35,220 nt of DNA from Planctomycetota bacterium (GTDB lineage: Bacteria > Planctomycetota > Planctomycetia > Planctomycetales > Planctomycetaceae), in contig QWQG01000068.1 of the NCBI GenBank assembly GCA_003670925.1, positions 1 through 35,220 of the forward strand. The letters run 5' to 3'. Every line of letters begins with the position of its first letter. Positions within the stretch are counted from its first letter, which is position 1. The notes under the pieces are model-generated. The model was not told where the DNA came from. It worked only from the letters and a program-made list of their open reading frames with translations, and ran no database searches. The position numbers and the translations under genes were made by a program. Of the stretch, positions 27,164 through 35,220 are shown piece after piece.

Positions 27164-29029
27164 CTAAAACGCGCCGCCAATCATCTGCAGGATACTGGAT
27201 GCCTGTGCGTCACTGGACGGGAGCGTCCAGAGCCACATCGTGCGGACAAGTTCGATTCCGACGACTGCGCACATCACGGAAACCAATGCCGAAAAAGCGA
27301 TCATGATCTTCGTGCCAGTGCTCCAGTCCACGTCGGCTCGTCCAACACGCATCGTAACAGGGAAGCCTGTAACTTGACTTTGACCCGACGTGAAGTTGGC
27401 GTCTTCTTCGAATTCCTCGGAGTCATGCACATCCTGATCACCGTCTTCTTCGAATTCATCTTCGCTGTATTCAGACGAACTTTCTTCGTTCTCAAACTCT
27501 TCTTCGACGTCTTGATCCTTTGCCGCAGCGGCGGACAATGTCGGAACGGCCACGGTCCTTGAAGAATCTAGATCTTCGTCTTCTTCAAATGTTAGCACGC
27601 CAGTATTGGAGCCGACTTCATCATCATCATCGTCAAGCCCAGCGAGTTCAAATTCACTGTCATTGCCGCTGCCTAATTTCCGAATTTCAAATTGGGTAGT
27701 CATGGCCGTCGAATCGGACAGGGCGGCTTTGGCACCCGGGATCGCCTGCATCGACATTGTCCGGCTCACATCGTCGGCTTGCATTGAGATCCCACTGTCG
27801 TCATCCAGATCCAGCGAAATCCCGCTGTCTCCGGCGTCCAGTGTGATCCCGCTGTCATCACCCAAGCTAGTTCCGCTGGCGTGGCTTTCCAGCGAAATCC
27901 CGCTGTCGTAGCTTTCCAGACTAATGCCGCTGTCGTCTGCTTCTAGACTGATACCACTGTCCATTTCCAGCGAAATTCCGCTTTCATCAGCTCCTAACCC
28001 AAGTCCGCTGCCGCGTACTTCGAGTGAGATGCCACTGTCAGGCTTATCTCTTCTGACGCCAGACCCCTTATTGATCAGTTTCAAGTCGCTGTCATCTGGC
28101 GGAAATTGAAGCCGGTTTGGTGTTGCCTTTGGCGGAGCTGACGGCTTCGTGGACGGGGTCGGTGAAAACTTTGCGGTTGGTGCGGGTGAAGGTTCCGCAA
28201 GGCGGATATCACTGTCAGTGCGATCTAGGTCTGCACTCAGTTTCACATCGCTGTCGCTGTCTGCACTCGGCACCAAGAGATCTTCGCTGCCCATCAGTTT
28301 GACATCACTGTCAGAATCGATGCCATCAAAATGTCCGGTCGCAGCCAGATTATTATCGACGGCCGCATCATTGTCAGCAAGCTGCACGTCGCTGTCATCG
28401 TCTTCACCAGACAGACGTACGTCGCTGTCAGAATCAGACATCTTAAAGTCGGAATCAATAGACGGGCCGACCTTACTGCCGGGGGCTTTCACTAGCACGA
28501 CATCGCTGTCGGGATTGTCGAGCATCTCACCCGTAGCACCCAGATCGATGTCCGCGTGAGTCCCCGCACCAACCAGTTTAACATCACTGTCTGAATCCGA
28601 GATTTTTGCATCACTTCCCCAGCCACTCAGATCCAATTCATCTTCAGATTCTACTTCCTCGAGGTTTGGCCCACTGTCGCCAGCCAGTCGCACATCGCTG
28701 CCAGTAGTCTCCAGACTCTTCGCGTCTGTGTCGCCAAACAATGCTTCATCAAAAAACAGCCGCACGTCGCTGTCTGATGATGACAAATCAGCAGCATCCA
28801 GTTCTTCCAGAACGGACGATGACGAGCTCCCAGTGATGATTGGAAAGTCGGGCGAAGAATCCGCCTGCCGACTGCGCTGAAATTCATCGATATCCTGTTC
28901 GCGAAACTTCCAGCTGCCACGATCCGCGAATCCGCGAATTTCGCCCTGCTCACGGACCTTCATCAATTGCTCGGTCGTCATGTCCAGCAGGCCAGCTGCT
29001 TCTTCAAGGCTGAGATATTTCTTTGCCAT
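27164..29029 (-). CDS. HTH protein with DSDV(K/R)L and DSGISLE repeats and C-terminal membrane helix
   Basis: The 621-aa product has an unusual order. Residues 1-55 form an excisionase/MerR-type helix-turn-helix (KYLSLEEAAGLLDMTTEQL, then RGSWKFREQDIDEF). A long acidic region follows with about 12 SDSDV(K/R)L-type motifs (28075-28785) and then about 8 DSGISLE-type motifs (27775-28045), separated by a Pro/Ser/Thr-rich linker. A Glu/Asp-rich stretch (DVEEEFENEE) leads to one transmembrane helix (about 575-595) and a short tail of about 26 residues. This suggests a tail-anchored, membrane-bound DNA- or partner-binding protein; I know no function for it. The start is the ATG at 29029; the frame runs on to 29098 without need. 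The gene converges on the RRM gene across a strong terminator. Confidence 0.8.
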   Translation of the reverse strand: MAKKYLSLEEAAGLLDMTTEQLMKVREQGEIRGFADRGSWKFREQDIDEFQRSRQADSSPDFPIITGSSSSSVLEELDAADLSSSDSDVRLFFDEALFGDTDAKSLETTGSDVRLAGDSGPNLEEVESEDELDLSGWGSDAKISDSDSDVKLVGAGTHADIDLGATGEMLDNPDSDVVLVKAPGSKVGPSIDSDFKMSDSDSDVRLSGEDDDSDVQLADNDAAVDNNLAATGHFDGIDSDSDVKLMGSEDLLVPSADSDSDVKLSADLDRTDSDIRLAEPSPAPTAKFSPTPSTKPSAPPKATPNRLQFPPDDSDLKLINKGSGVRRDKPDSGISLEVRGSGLGLGADESGISLEMDSGISLEADDSGISLESYDSGISLESHASGTSLGDDSGITLDAGDSGISLDLDDDSGISMQADDVSRTMSMQAIPGAKAALSDSTAMTTQFEIRKLGSGNDSEFELAGLDDDDDEVGSNTGVLTFEEDEDLDSSRTVAVPTLSAAAAKDQDVEEEFENEESSSEYSEDEFEEDGDQDVHDSEEFEEDANFTSGQSQVTGFPVTMRVGRADVDWSTGTKIMIAFSALVSVMCAVVGIELVRTMWLWTLPSSDAQASSILQMIGGAF

Positions 29030-29477
29030 CTGTTCCAATACTCCCAGAGGGGGGACATCCGTGCGAAAAAAGGTTGTGCCAGCGGTTGGTGATTGCAAGG
29101 ACTACTGGTCTTCGTCGAACCCCGCGATCCGACAAAAACAATAAACGGACAATATCCTGCGCAGTTTGACTTATCTGTCGAATTCTAAAACAGTACTCTG
29201 CAGATGCAAGATCTTTGTTGCGAACACGCAAAGACTTGCACCGGTTGTGGCGATCTAACACTTGTGACTTCTCAGCTACCTAGGCGTCACAGCCCGCACT
29301 ACCACTACGCTGCACACATTTGCCCTCACTGGCCGCATCAAGGCGACCTAGCTACCAGAAATACCGCAGTGCGATGTCTTATCCCGGATTCGGCGACTTC
29401 TCAGCAAGGTCTTCAAGAAAACCCTATCCACCCGGACCGGAAACAAGTATCTGTCTTTTCCAACCGAAATAAGTATT
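29030..29477. other. Intergenic region upstream of the repeat protein
   Basis: About 450 bases between two minus-strand genes. It must hold the promoter of the repeat-protein gene and possibly a terminator of the EamA gene, but I see no strong hairpin. A 105-codon plus-strand frame (29204-29521) is cysteine- and histidine-rich, overlaps the end of the EamA gene and has no recognisable domain; I leave it out. Confidence 0.45.
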
Positions 29478-30497
29478 TCAAGTGCTACGACTGGAACCCG
29501 CTCGGCGGCTTCTGTGGATGATAAACAAGCCACTGATGATCATGCCACCGCCAAGGGCCTGACCCGAGTTGATCGTTTCTCCCAGCCACACCCATGCCGC
29601 TGCCATTGCTACAATTGGCGTCAGATTCTGGATCATGGCCGCCTGAGCTGCTCCGGCATGTTTCACACCGTAGCTCCACATCGCCAAGGCTAGTCCCGTG
29701 GAAAGAATTCCCGAGTACAAGGCGCAAGTGACCAACGACACATCTTTCATCGCAGCGACACTCGCCGGCACGGAGTCCCAGCCGATCACGAGCGCAATGA
29801 TGATGTGAAAGGGTAAACCCAGCGTGGCGGAGCACGCCGACAATTGAATGGGAGAGATTTTTCCCAGCAACGGGCGACTAAAGACGGTGCCTCCGGCCCA
29901 TGCCAGTGCCGCCGATAATGCAAACAGGTTTCCCAAGAGTTGCCCTGAGGCATCAGGGGTCGTCTGCGAATGTGTCGCAGTGACAACGTGCATAGCCCCT
30001 GGACTATTGACGGGCGGTGGCGGAGCTTTATGCAGTGTCACGATCATGGTCCCCGCAAACGCAATGGTCAGACCGACCCACGCCATGAGCGGGAGGATTT
30101 CTTTTAGAAAGAATCTTGCACCAATTGCAGTCCACATCGGGACAGTCGCCATGATTAGCGCGACATCGGCCGACGTCGCGTAAGAAATGGCCAGGAGAAA
30201 CAGTAACTGGTACGCCATAGAAACGACGGATGCATAGATGCAGACGTCGCGTTTCGACAACGATTTGGCCGGTCTGATGCCATTCAGAAATTCCCGCCTC
30301 GCAAAAAAGATCAGCACGGCGGACGAAACCACCAGTCGGATCGCATTGAAGGCATAGGCGTCGATCTGGTGTAATGCCACTTTCATGACGGGGATGTTCA
30401 CACCCCAGATGATCGCCACCAGCAGCAGCGTCAAGTCTGCCAGCCATAAAGGCCGCGCGGTCGGCGAGTTTAATGGTGATGTGACTGGAGCATTCAT
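29478..30497 (-). CDS. EamA/DMT-superfamily transporter
   Basis: The 339-aa product has about ten hydrophobic helices in two EamA halves: the first from LADLTLLLVAIIWGVN to about GLTIAFAGTMIVTL, the second from LLGNLFALSAALAWAGG to LGGGMIISGLFII. Typical signatures are WGVNIPVMKVAL, LTPIVAMAAAWVWLGE and a Pro-rich linker (KAPPPPVNSPG) between halves. Such proteins move metabolites such as amino acids or purines across the inner membrane, usually as exporters; the substrate cannot be told. The ATG at 30497 is chosen because upstream codons of the open frame (to 30671) look non-coding. The tail HRSRRAGSSRST is basic, as expected for a cytoplasmic end. Confidence 0.9.
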   Translation of the reverse strand: MNAPVTSPLNSPTARPLWLADLTLLLVAIIWGVNIPVMKVALHQIDAYAFNAIRLVVSSAVLIFFARREFLNGIRPAKSLSKRDVCIYASVVSMAYQLLFLLAISYATSADVALIMATVPMWTAIGARFFLKEILPLMAWVGLTIAFAGTMIVTLHKAPPPPVNSPGAMHVVTATHSQTTPDASGQLLGNLFALSAALAWAGGTVFSRPLLGKISPIQLSACSATLGLPFHIIIALVIGWDSVPASVAAMKDVSLVTCALYSGILSTGLALAMWSYGVKHAGAAQAAMIQNLTPIVAMAAAWVWLGETINSGQALGGGMIISGLFIIHRSRRAGSSRST

Positions 30498-30756
30498 AAA
30501 GACGTTGTCGAAATTCGATGTTTCGTAACGAGGCTTTCGGCGTGGAGTTTTTTTTGAGGGGTGCTGCCACCGAATGCGGCTCAAAAAATCCAGTTGCAGG
30601 GTTCGCAAAACGTCGGGTGTCAATTTTTGACGGCGACCGATAACCGTGCAGGATATGTGAAACCTGCACACTGACCCTCCTCAACTGCACAACGTTCGCG
30701 CAGAATACGCCGAGTTCCCGGCATTGAGCCGGATACCGACGGGAGCGTGAACGATT

Positions 30757-32076
30757 ATGGAGACGGCGAATATGACTGGATGGCGTTGGGCGATGATCGC
30801 CGGATTGACTTTGACAATCCCAACGGTGGCTGCAGCCGACGACTGGCCGCAATGGATGGGTCCGCACCGCGACAATGTCTGGCGTGAAAGTGGGATTATT
30901 AAAAAGTTTCCCACGGGCGGACCAAAAGTGCTGTGGCGCACTCTCATCTCGGGAGGTTATGCTGGTCCGGCAGTTGCAGATGGACGCGTCTTTATCACCG
31001 ACTATGTGACAATCGACGACGTGAAAGTTGATAACTTCGATCGTAAAGAATTCACTGGGCAAGAGCGCATCCAGTGTCTGGATGAAGCCACCGGCCATGT
31101 TTTATGGGCCCATGAGTATCCCGTCAAGTACACGATTTCATATCCGGCAGGGCCTCGTTGCACGCCGAATGTCGAAAAAAATCGCGTGTATATGCTCGGG
31201 GCAGAAGGGAATTTGGTCTGTCTGAATACTGCCGATGGAAAAGTAATTTGGGCGCACGATTTGAAGTCGGAATACGGCACAAAGGCACCTCTGTGGGGCT
31301 ACGCGGCTCATCCTCTGATTGACGGCGACAATCTTCTGTGTCTAGCCGGCGGTCTAGACAGTCATATCGTGGCCTTCAGCAAGCACGATGGAAAGGAAGT
31401 TTGGAGGAGCACGACGTCACCTGAACAAGGCTATTCACCGCCAACAATTTTCAAACATGGTGGAGTGCGGCAACTGATTCTGCTGCGTCCGAATGCCGTG
31501 TCATCGCTTGACCCGGAGACCGGTAAGGAATACTGGTCGATCCCATACGAAGCCTCCATTTCGATTATTATGTCGCCTGTCATGGTCGGTGATTATTTGT
31601 ACGTCGCTGGCCATAGCAATCGGAACGTGCTAATCCAGATGGATCCTACAAAACCCGCCGCCACCGAAGTCTGGCACGACAAGCAGAACATCATCTGTCC
31701 TGTCAATGTGCAGCCGATCGTTGATGGAAACACGCTCTATGGGATGGACCAGAAAGGTGTCATGCGTGCCGTCTCGATTCCTGACGGAGAGCGTCTGTGG
31801 GAAACCCACGCCCCGATCGGACGTCGCGTCGCTGACTCGGAGACGGTTTTTATTGTGCGTCACGAAGATCGTTATATCCTCTTCAATGAACTGGGTGAAT
31901 TACTGTTCGCCCATCTGTCACCGGAGGGCTACACCGAAATCGATCGCGTCAAAGTGATTGAGCAGACCAATACGGCGCTTGGACGTGACGTCGTCTGGAG
32001 TATGCCAGCTTTTGCAAACAAGCATGCTTACATTCGAAACGACAAAGAAATCATCTGCGTCGATTTGGCGAACTAG
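30757..32076 (+). CDS. Exported PQQ-type beta-propeller protein
   Basis: The 439-aa product has a signal peptide (WRWAMIAGLTLTIPTVAAA, cleavage before DDWPQW) and repeated blades of the PQQ/quinoprotein kind, for example LDEATGHVLWAHEY, LNTADGKVIWAHDL, FSKHDGKEVWRS and LDPETGKEYWSI. The opening DWPQWMGPHRDNVW is typical of planctomycete secreted PQQ-repeat proteins. These lack evidence of PQQ binding and probably act as a periplasmic scaffold or binding protein, similar in fold to BamB. GGGAG at 30741-30745 precedes the ATG at 30757; an ATG at 30772 is also possible. The Sua5 gene starts 8 bases after its stop, so the two are likely co-transcribed despite unrelated functions. Confidence 0.88.
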   Translation: METANMTGWRWAMIAGLTLTIPTVAAADDWPQWMGPHRDNVWRESGIIKKFPTGGPKVLWRTLISGGYAGPAVADGRVFITDYVTIDDVKVDNFDRKEFTGQERIQCLDEATGHVLWAHEYPVKYTISYPAGPRCTPNVEKNRVYMLGAEGNLVCLNTADGKVIWAHDLKSEYGTKAPLWGYAAHPLIDGDNLLCLAGGLDSHIVAFSKHDGKEVWRSTTSPEQGYSPPTIFKHGGVRQLILLRPNAVSSLDPETGKEYWSIPYEASISIIMSPVMVGDYLYVAGHSNRNVLIQMDPTKPAATEVWHDKQNIICPVNVQPIVDGNTLYGMDQKGVMRAVSIPDGERLWETHAPIGRRVADSETVFIVRHEDRYILFNELGELLFAHLSPEGYTEIDRVKVIEQTNTALGRDVVWSMPAFANKHAYIRNDKEIICVDLAN

Positions 32077-32084
32077 GAACTCAT

Positions 32085-33050
32085 ATGACTTCATGGCCCA
32101 CCACGCTGCAGTCCGCTGCCGAATTGCTCCGCACTGGATATCTTGTCGCGTTTCCCACCGAAACGGTTTACGGACTTGGTGCCGATGCCACCAATCCGGC
32201 TGCCGTGGCACGTATTTTTGAAGCCAAACAACGCCCAACATTTGATCCGCTGATTGTGCATGTCGCCAAACTCGCGCAGGTCGAGAGTGTCGTCAGTCAG
32301 TTTCCTGAGACAGCGCGCCTGCTAGCCACGGAATTCTGGCCTGGCCCTTTGACACTTGTCCTTCCCAAACGTGATATCATCCCGGACCTTGTGACGGCAG
32401 GTCTGTCGGGTGTCGGGATCCGCATTCCGCGGCATCCGGTGGCCATCGAACTTTTGAAAGCCGCTGGCTGTCCTGTGGCCGCTCCGAGTGCCAATCCCTT
32501 CGGCGGTATTAGTCCGACGACGGCCCAGCATGTCGCCGATGGCCTGGGAAGCAGCGTCGATTGTATTGTCGATGGTGGTCCGTGTGCGGTTGGACTGGAA
32601 TCCACAGTGCTGTCATTGATGACCGAACGGCCAGTGCTGCTGCGTCACGGTGGGTGTCCGCTGGAAGACATCGAACGCCTCATCGGTCCGGTTGAGATTG
32701 CACGGTCTGACCCTTCGCGGGACGATGCGGCTCAACCGGCCCCCGGAATGCTCAGCCGCCACTACGCGCCCGCCACGCGGCTGATCGTCATCCCCCATCA
32801 ACAACTTGCAGAACCAATTGCGGGACTGCGGTGCGGGCTGCTTACGGCAGGCAAACAGCCATTTTCAGGTCGATTTGTGAGAATTGAGACTCTTTCTGAC
32901 GACGGAAATTTGCAAACTTGTGCCGCAAATTTCTTTGCAGCCATGAGAACTCTCGACGCGTCCGATCTGGACGTTATCATCGGTCATGAATTTCCTCCTC
33001 ACGGCTTGGGTGTTGCCTTAAACGATCGTTTGCGGCGAGCCGCCCATTGA
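32085..33050 (+). CDS. sua5: L-threonylcarbamoyladenylate synthase (Sua5 type)
   Basis: This enzyme makes threonylcarbamoyl-AMP from threonine, bicarbonate and ATP for the t6A modification of tRNAs reading ANN codons. The 321-aa product has the YrdC domain with PTETVYGLGADA (24-35), the KxR motif in AKQRP (K48, R50), RIPRHPVA and PSANPFGG. It also has the C-terminal Sua5 domain after the PGMLSRHYAP linker, which separates it from the short TsaC form. AGGA at 32075-32078 overlaps the stop of the upstream PQQ gene and sets the ATG at 32085. Its TsaB/TsaD partners are not in the window. Confidence 0.95.
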   Translation: MTSWPTTLQSAAELLRTGYLVAFPTETVYGLGADATNPAAVARIFEAKQRPTFDPLIVHVAKLAQVESVVSQFPETARLLATEFWPGPLTLVLPKRDIIPDLVTAGLSGVGIRIPRHPVAIELLKAAGCPVAAPSANPFGGISPTTAQHVADGLGSSVDCIVDGGPCAVGLESTVLSLMTERPVLLRHGGCPLEDIERLIGPVEIARSDPSRDDAAQPAPGMLSRHYAPATRLIVIPHQQLAEPIAGLRCGLLTAGKQPFSGRFVRIETLSDDGNLQTCAANFFAAMRTLDASDLDVIIGHEFPPHGLGVALNDRLRRAAH

Positions 33051-33087
33051 CATTATCTCGATTTTTCTATGCCAACATTGGCATGAA

Positions 33088-33666
33088 ATGATTTTCATGA
33101 ACAGAACGTCTTGGATCTTGGTTGCTGCGGCATGTATGGTTGCCGTTTCCCTGCGGTTGATTGATCGCCCCTACATGAACTTCTCTGCTCTCGGTGCCCT
33201 CGCCGTGCTTTGCGGAGCAGTTGTGCGACCGGCATGGTTGGGGATCCTGATCCTGCTGGGATGCCGCACACTTACAGATGTCATCATCGAAGCAAAGACG
33301 GGCGACGGATTTTACGGTTCATGGATGTTCGACTACGCCGCTTATGTTGCCATCTTCGCACTCGGACGATGCATCCTGCCAAAACACTTTGCTTCTGCGT
33401 TTGGAACTGGATTACTGGCCGGTGCTGCCTTCTTTCTAGTCAGTAATCTTGGCGTGTGGTGCATGCCATATGAAGCAGGCGAATATCTTTATCCGCGGAC
33501 GCTTACCGGGCTCACCAAGTGCTTTATAAATGCCATCCCATTCGCACGCGGCACATTCCTTGGCGACATCGGCTTCACCGTCGTCTTTATGGGTGCGATG
33601 CAGCTGCTGGCATTAACCACAAAGCGTGAATCGTCGGACGCAGATTTCGCTGGAATACGCCGTTAG
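33088..33666 (+). CDS. Small multi-pass membrane protein, DUF6580-like
   Basis: The 192-aa product has about five hydrophobic segments and motifs I associate with the DUF6580 group: NFSALGALAVLCGAV near the start, a central tyrosine-rich segment (YAAYVAIFALG), SNLGVWCMPYEAGEYLYP, GLTKCFINAIPFARGTFLGD and a final helix. Such proteins resemble membrane components of vitamin or cobalamin-related ECF transporters in topology, but no function is established. The start is the ATG at 33088; an in-frame ATG at 33097 is equally possible, and neither has an SD. It follows Sua5 by 37 bases on the same strand and may be co-transcribed. The C-terminus is hydrophilic. Confidence 0.75.
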   Translation: MIFMNRTSWILVAAACMVAVSLRLIDRPYMNFSALGALAVLCGAVVRPAWLGILILLGCRTLTDVIIEAKTGDGFYGSWMFDYAAYVAIFALGRCILPKHFASAFGTGLLAGAAFFLVSNLGVWCMPYEAGEYLYPRTLTGLTKCFINAIPFARGTFLGDIGFTVVFMGAMQLLALTTKRESSDADFAGIRR

Positions 33667-33831
33667 ATACAGGCTGCAATTCCGGTAGCCAAGACATCCA
33701 TGTCCGAGGCGTTTCTAGGCGGCATTCCATTGCCCCACGCCTTCCGTATCATTGCATCTTCCGGCCAATATCGATGCACGGTCACGCGGCCGACATGATG
33801 AATGGCCATCCTGCTTGAACGCGGGCTCGCT

Positions 33832-34839
33832 CTACTTAGTAATGCGTACCAGTTTCATCAGACGACCGGCGACGTTCCAGTCCTGAACATACAGGTTGCC
33901 GTCTTTGTCCCAGTATGATCCGTGCGTGCCGCTGAAGATCCCTTCGATCCACTGCTCCTGCGGTATGTTGTAGCTGCCACCTTTCGCCGGATCCGGATTG
34001 TGGCCGAGCACGGAGATAATCTTGTTGCTCTTGTCCAAGATCACGACTCTTCCTTGTAAATCTGGAATAGCTACAAAATCGCCATGGATCGCGACCGATG
34101 TGGGCATCCCCAAGCCTGTGATTACCTCTTCGATGAAGTTCCCCTCAAGATCGTAGTGCAGCAGGCGACCCTTGGGCTCGTGGTTGCGATCACAGATCAG
34201 CAGCCGAGGCGGCTCGTAACGCGTGTCCAGCGTCATGCCGTGTGCCGTGTTGAATTGCTTGAGGTCATTCCCTTTACTGCCAAAGTGCATGAGGTACTTA
34301 CCTGTTTTGTCGAACTTGAAGATGTAGTTGCTGGCGTAACCATCGGACAGAATGATGTCGCCGTTGGGGGCGACCGTAATCGCAGTCGGATTAAATTGCT
34401 TCAAATCAAGCTTTGATTCCTTCGGGAATGGCAATTTGAGCACGATGTCACCGGTTTCCGCGTTAAACTTGATCCCTTCCGCGTTCGCGTTGCGTGCACC
34501 GTAGATAAATTCGCCTTCGGCCTCATCTCGAATTTCGATATCATGGATCCGCGTATACTCGTCCCCGACGAAACGGCGAATTAACTTGCCGTCCGGCGAG
34601 AAGACAAACACGCCCATATCAGCGCTGGTATAGATATTGCCCGCTTTGTCGATCACGACACCGCCGTGAGTCGGACCAATGACCGACTTGCCGTCTTCGC
34701 CAAGTCCCCAGCCTGGCACTGTGTCGAAGGTCATCGCTCCCGAACCCATCCGAACCGGTGCCACCTTGTCCGTTGCAAAGCCGGATACTGCAATGCTCAA
34801 CAAAACCGTAAAGGCGATGGACTTCAAAATACTCTTCAT
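33832..34839 (-). CDS. Exported NHL-type six-bladed beta-propeller protein
   Basis: The 335-aa product has a signal peptide ([20 protein letters not shown], cleavage after FA or nearby) and repeated NHL-like units: [57 protein letters not shown] and [15 protein letters not shown]. It is probably a periplasmic or extracytoplasmic binding or enzymatic propeller; related peptidyl-alpha-hydroxyglycine lyase-like propellers exist, but the catalytic set is not recognised here. I start at the ATG at 34839, preceded by AGGA at 11-base spacing. It is divergent from a sulfatase gene across about 160 bases, an arrangement that suggests joint regulation. Confidence 0.85.
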   Translation of the reverse strand: MKSILKSIAFTVLLSIAVSGFATDKVAPVRMGSGAMTFDTVPGWGLGEDGKSVIGPTHGGVVIDKAGNIYTSADMGVFVFSPDGKLIRRFVGDEYTRIHDIEIRDEAEGEFIYGARNANAEGIKFNAETGDIVLKLPFPKESKLDLKQFNPTAITVAPNGDIILSDGYASNYIFKFDKTGKYLMHFGSKGNDLKQFNTAHGMTLDTRYEPPRLLICDRNHEPKGRLLHYDLEGNFIEEVITGLGMPTSVAIHGDFVAIPDLQGRVVILDKSNKIISVLGHNPDPAKGGSYNIPQEQWIEGIFSGTHGSYWDKDGNLYVQDWNVAGRLMKLVRITK

Positions 34840-35001
34840 GTTCAGGATTCCTGGTTGAACTTTGAGCGGCAATGGTCAGACTTTGGTGCAGCCGGACGAT
34901 CAAACGTTACGCGGCGTCTGGTTCGGGCGAAATCGACTTCAGCTTTAATCGATTCCGGTTTGTGTGAACAAGTTCTAGTCCATGAAAAGCAAGGTTGTCA
35001 A

Positions 35002-35220
35002 ATGGTCGCAGGGCATCGGCAGGATTTCAGACAGTCAGTGAAACACACAATCGGACTTCTGATCGCACTGATGGTCACACCGTTTGCATCGTCGCGCGCC
35101 GCGGAAAACTCCCGGCCAAACATCATCCTGATCATGGCGGATGACTTCGGGTACGAATGCGTCACGGCGAATGGAGGTCAGTCGTACCAAACGCCAAACC
35201 TTGACAAACTTGCCGCTACG
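35002..35220 (+). CDS. Sulfatase, 5' part only (cut by window edge)
   Basis: The first 73 codons show a signal peptide ([20 protein letters not shown]) followed by the sulfatase N-terminus [17 protein letters not shown], whose Asp pair contributes to the calcium site, and [10 protein letters not shown]. Sulfatases of this type hydrolyse sulfate esters, often of algal polysaccharides, in planctomycetes. The CxPSR formylglycine motif would lie beyond the window and cannot be checked. I take the ATG at 35002, with AAGG at about 7-base spacing; a GTG at 35038 with AGGA further away gives a shorter, more ordinary signal peptide. The gene is divergent from the NHL-type propeller gene. Confidence 0.88.
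   Translation, partial: MVAGHRQDFRQSVKHTIGLLIALMVTPFASSRAAENSRPNIILIMADDFGYECVTANGGQSYQTPNLDKLAAT

Noticed and set aside
27606-28559. Several long plus-strand frames rich in serine and leucine
   Set aside because: They are antisense to the DSD/DSGIS repeats; the repetitive coding strand keeps the opposite frames open.
27775-28785. Regular short repeats that could suggest a CRISPR array
   Set aside because: The units are degenerate, follow codon periodicity and encode the acidic motifs; there are no uniform spacers and no cas genes.
30028-31098. Long minus-strand frame of 356 codons across the EamA and PQQ genes
   Set aside because: It overlaps the start regions of two well-supported genes, has no domain, and has the arginine/histidine-rich composition of a shadow frame.

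Overview
The window looks like a chromosomal segment of a planctomycete (Planctomycetota). The evidence is the gene set: three DUF1501 proteins with twin-arginine-type N-termini, two secreted sugar phosphate isomerase/epimerase TIM barrels, a DUF1080 domain protein, a PQQ-type beta-propeller, an NHL-type beta-propeller facing a sulfatase, and an oversized SecA. Base composition is moderate, genes are spaced rather loosely, and clear Shine-Dalgarno (SD) sequences precede only some starts. waaA and a SurA/PpiC-type lipoprotein imply a Gram-negative-type envelope. No rRNA, tRNA or CRISPR array was recognised.

Layout: 1-85 is the 5' end of an unidentified minus-strand gene. 511-7003 carries secA, waaA (Kdo transferase) and a parvulin lipoprotein, all on plus. 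trpA lies alone on minus (7051-7869), divergent from a secreted protein of unknown family (8035-9156). Two tandem DUF1501 genes (9388-12201), an amino-acid-kinase-fold gene related to the MfnE/COG2054 group, and a single-domain PilZ gene follow. A convergent orphan GHKL ATPase (13546-15492, minus) comes next. Then there are two TIM-barrel isomerase/epimerase genes flanking a third DUF1501 gene on minus (15792-19431).

19432-21637 is the accessory island. It holds two nested palindromes (19675-19748 and 19808-19996) and a decayed IS1182-type element (20043-21198). The element still has 14-bp exact inverted ends, but its transposase has two frameshifts, an in-frame TAG and two inferred internal deletions that removed two of the three catalytic acidic residues.

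21638-35220 carries DUF1080, dnaE, a glycine-rich RRM protein, a bidirectional terminator and a 621-aa protein with an N-terminal excisionase-type helix-turn-helix, about twenty acidic DSDV(K/R)L and DSGISLE repeats and one C-terminal membrane helix. After these come an EamA transporter, a PQQ propeller plus Sua5 pair, a small DUF6580-like membrane protein, an NHL-repeat protein, and the start of a sulfatase cut by the window edge.

Housekeeping genes (protein export, LPS core, tryptophan, replication, tRNA t6A) are interleaved with planctomycete-type exported catabolic proteins. I see no multi-gene defence or biosynthetic cluster. The most unusual items are the DSD/SGIS repeat protein, the five-fold repeat expansion in SecA, the orphan GHKL ATPase, and the palindrome/IS island.
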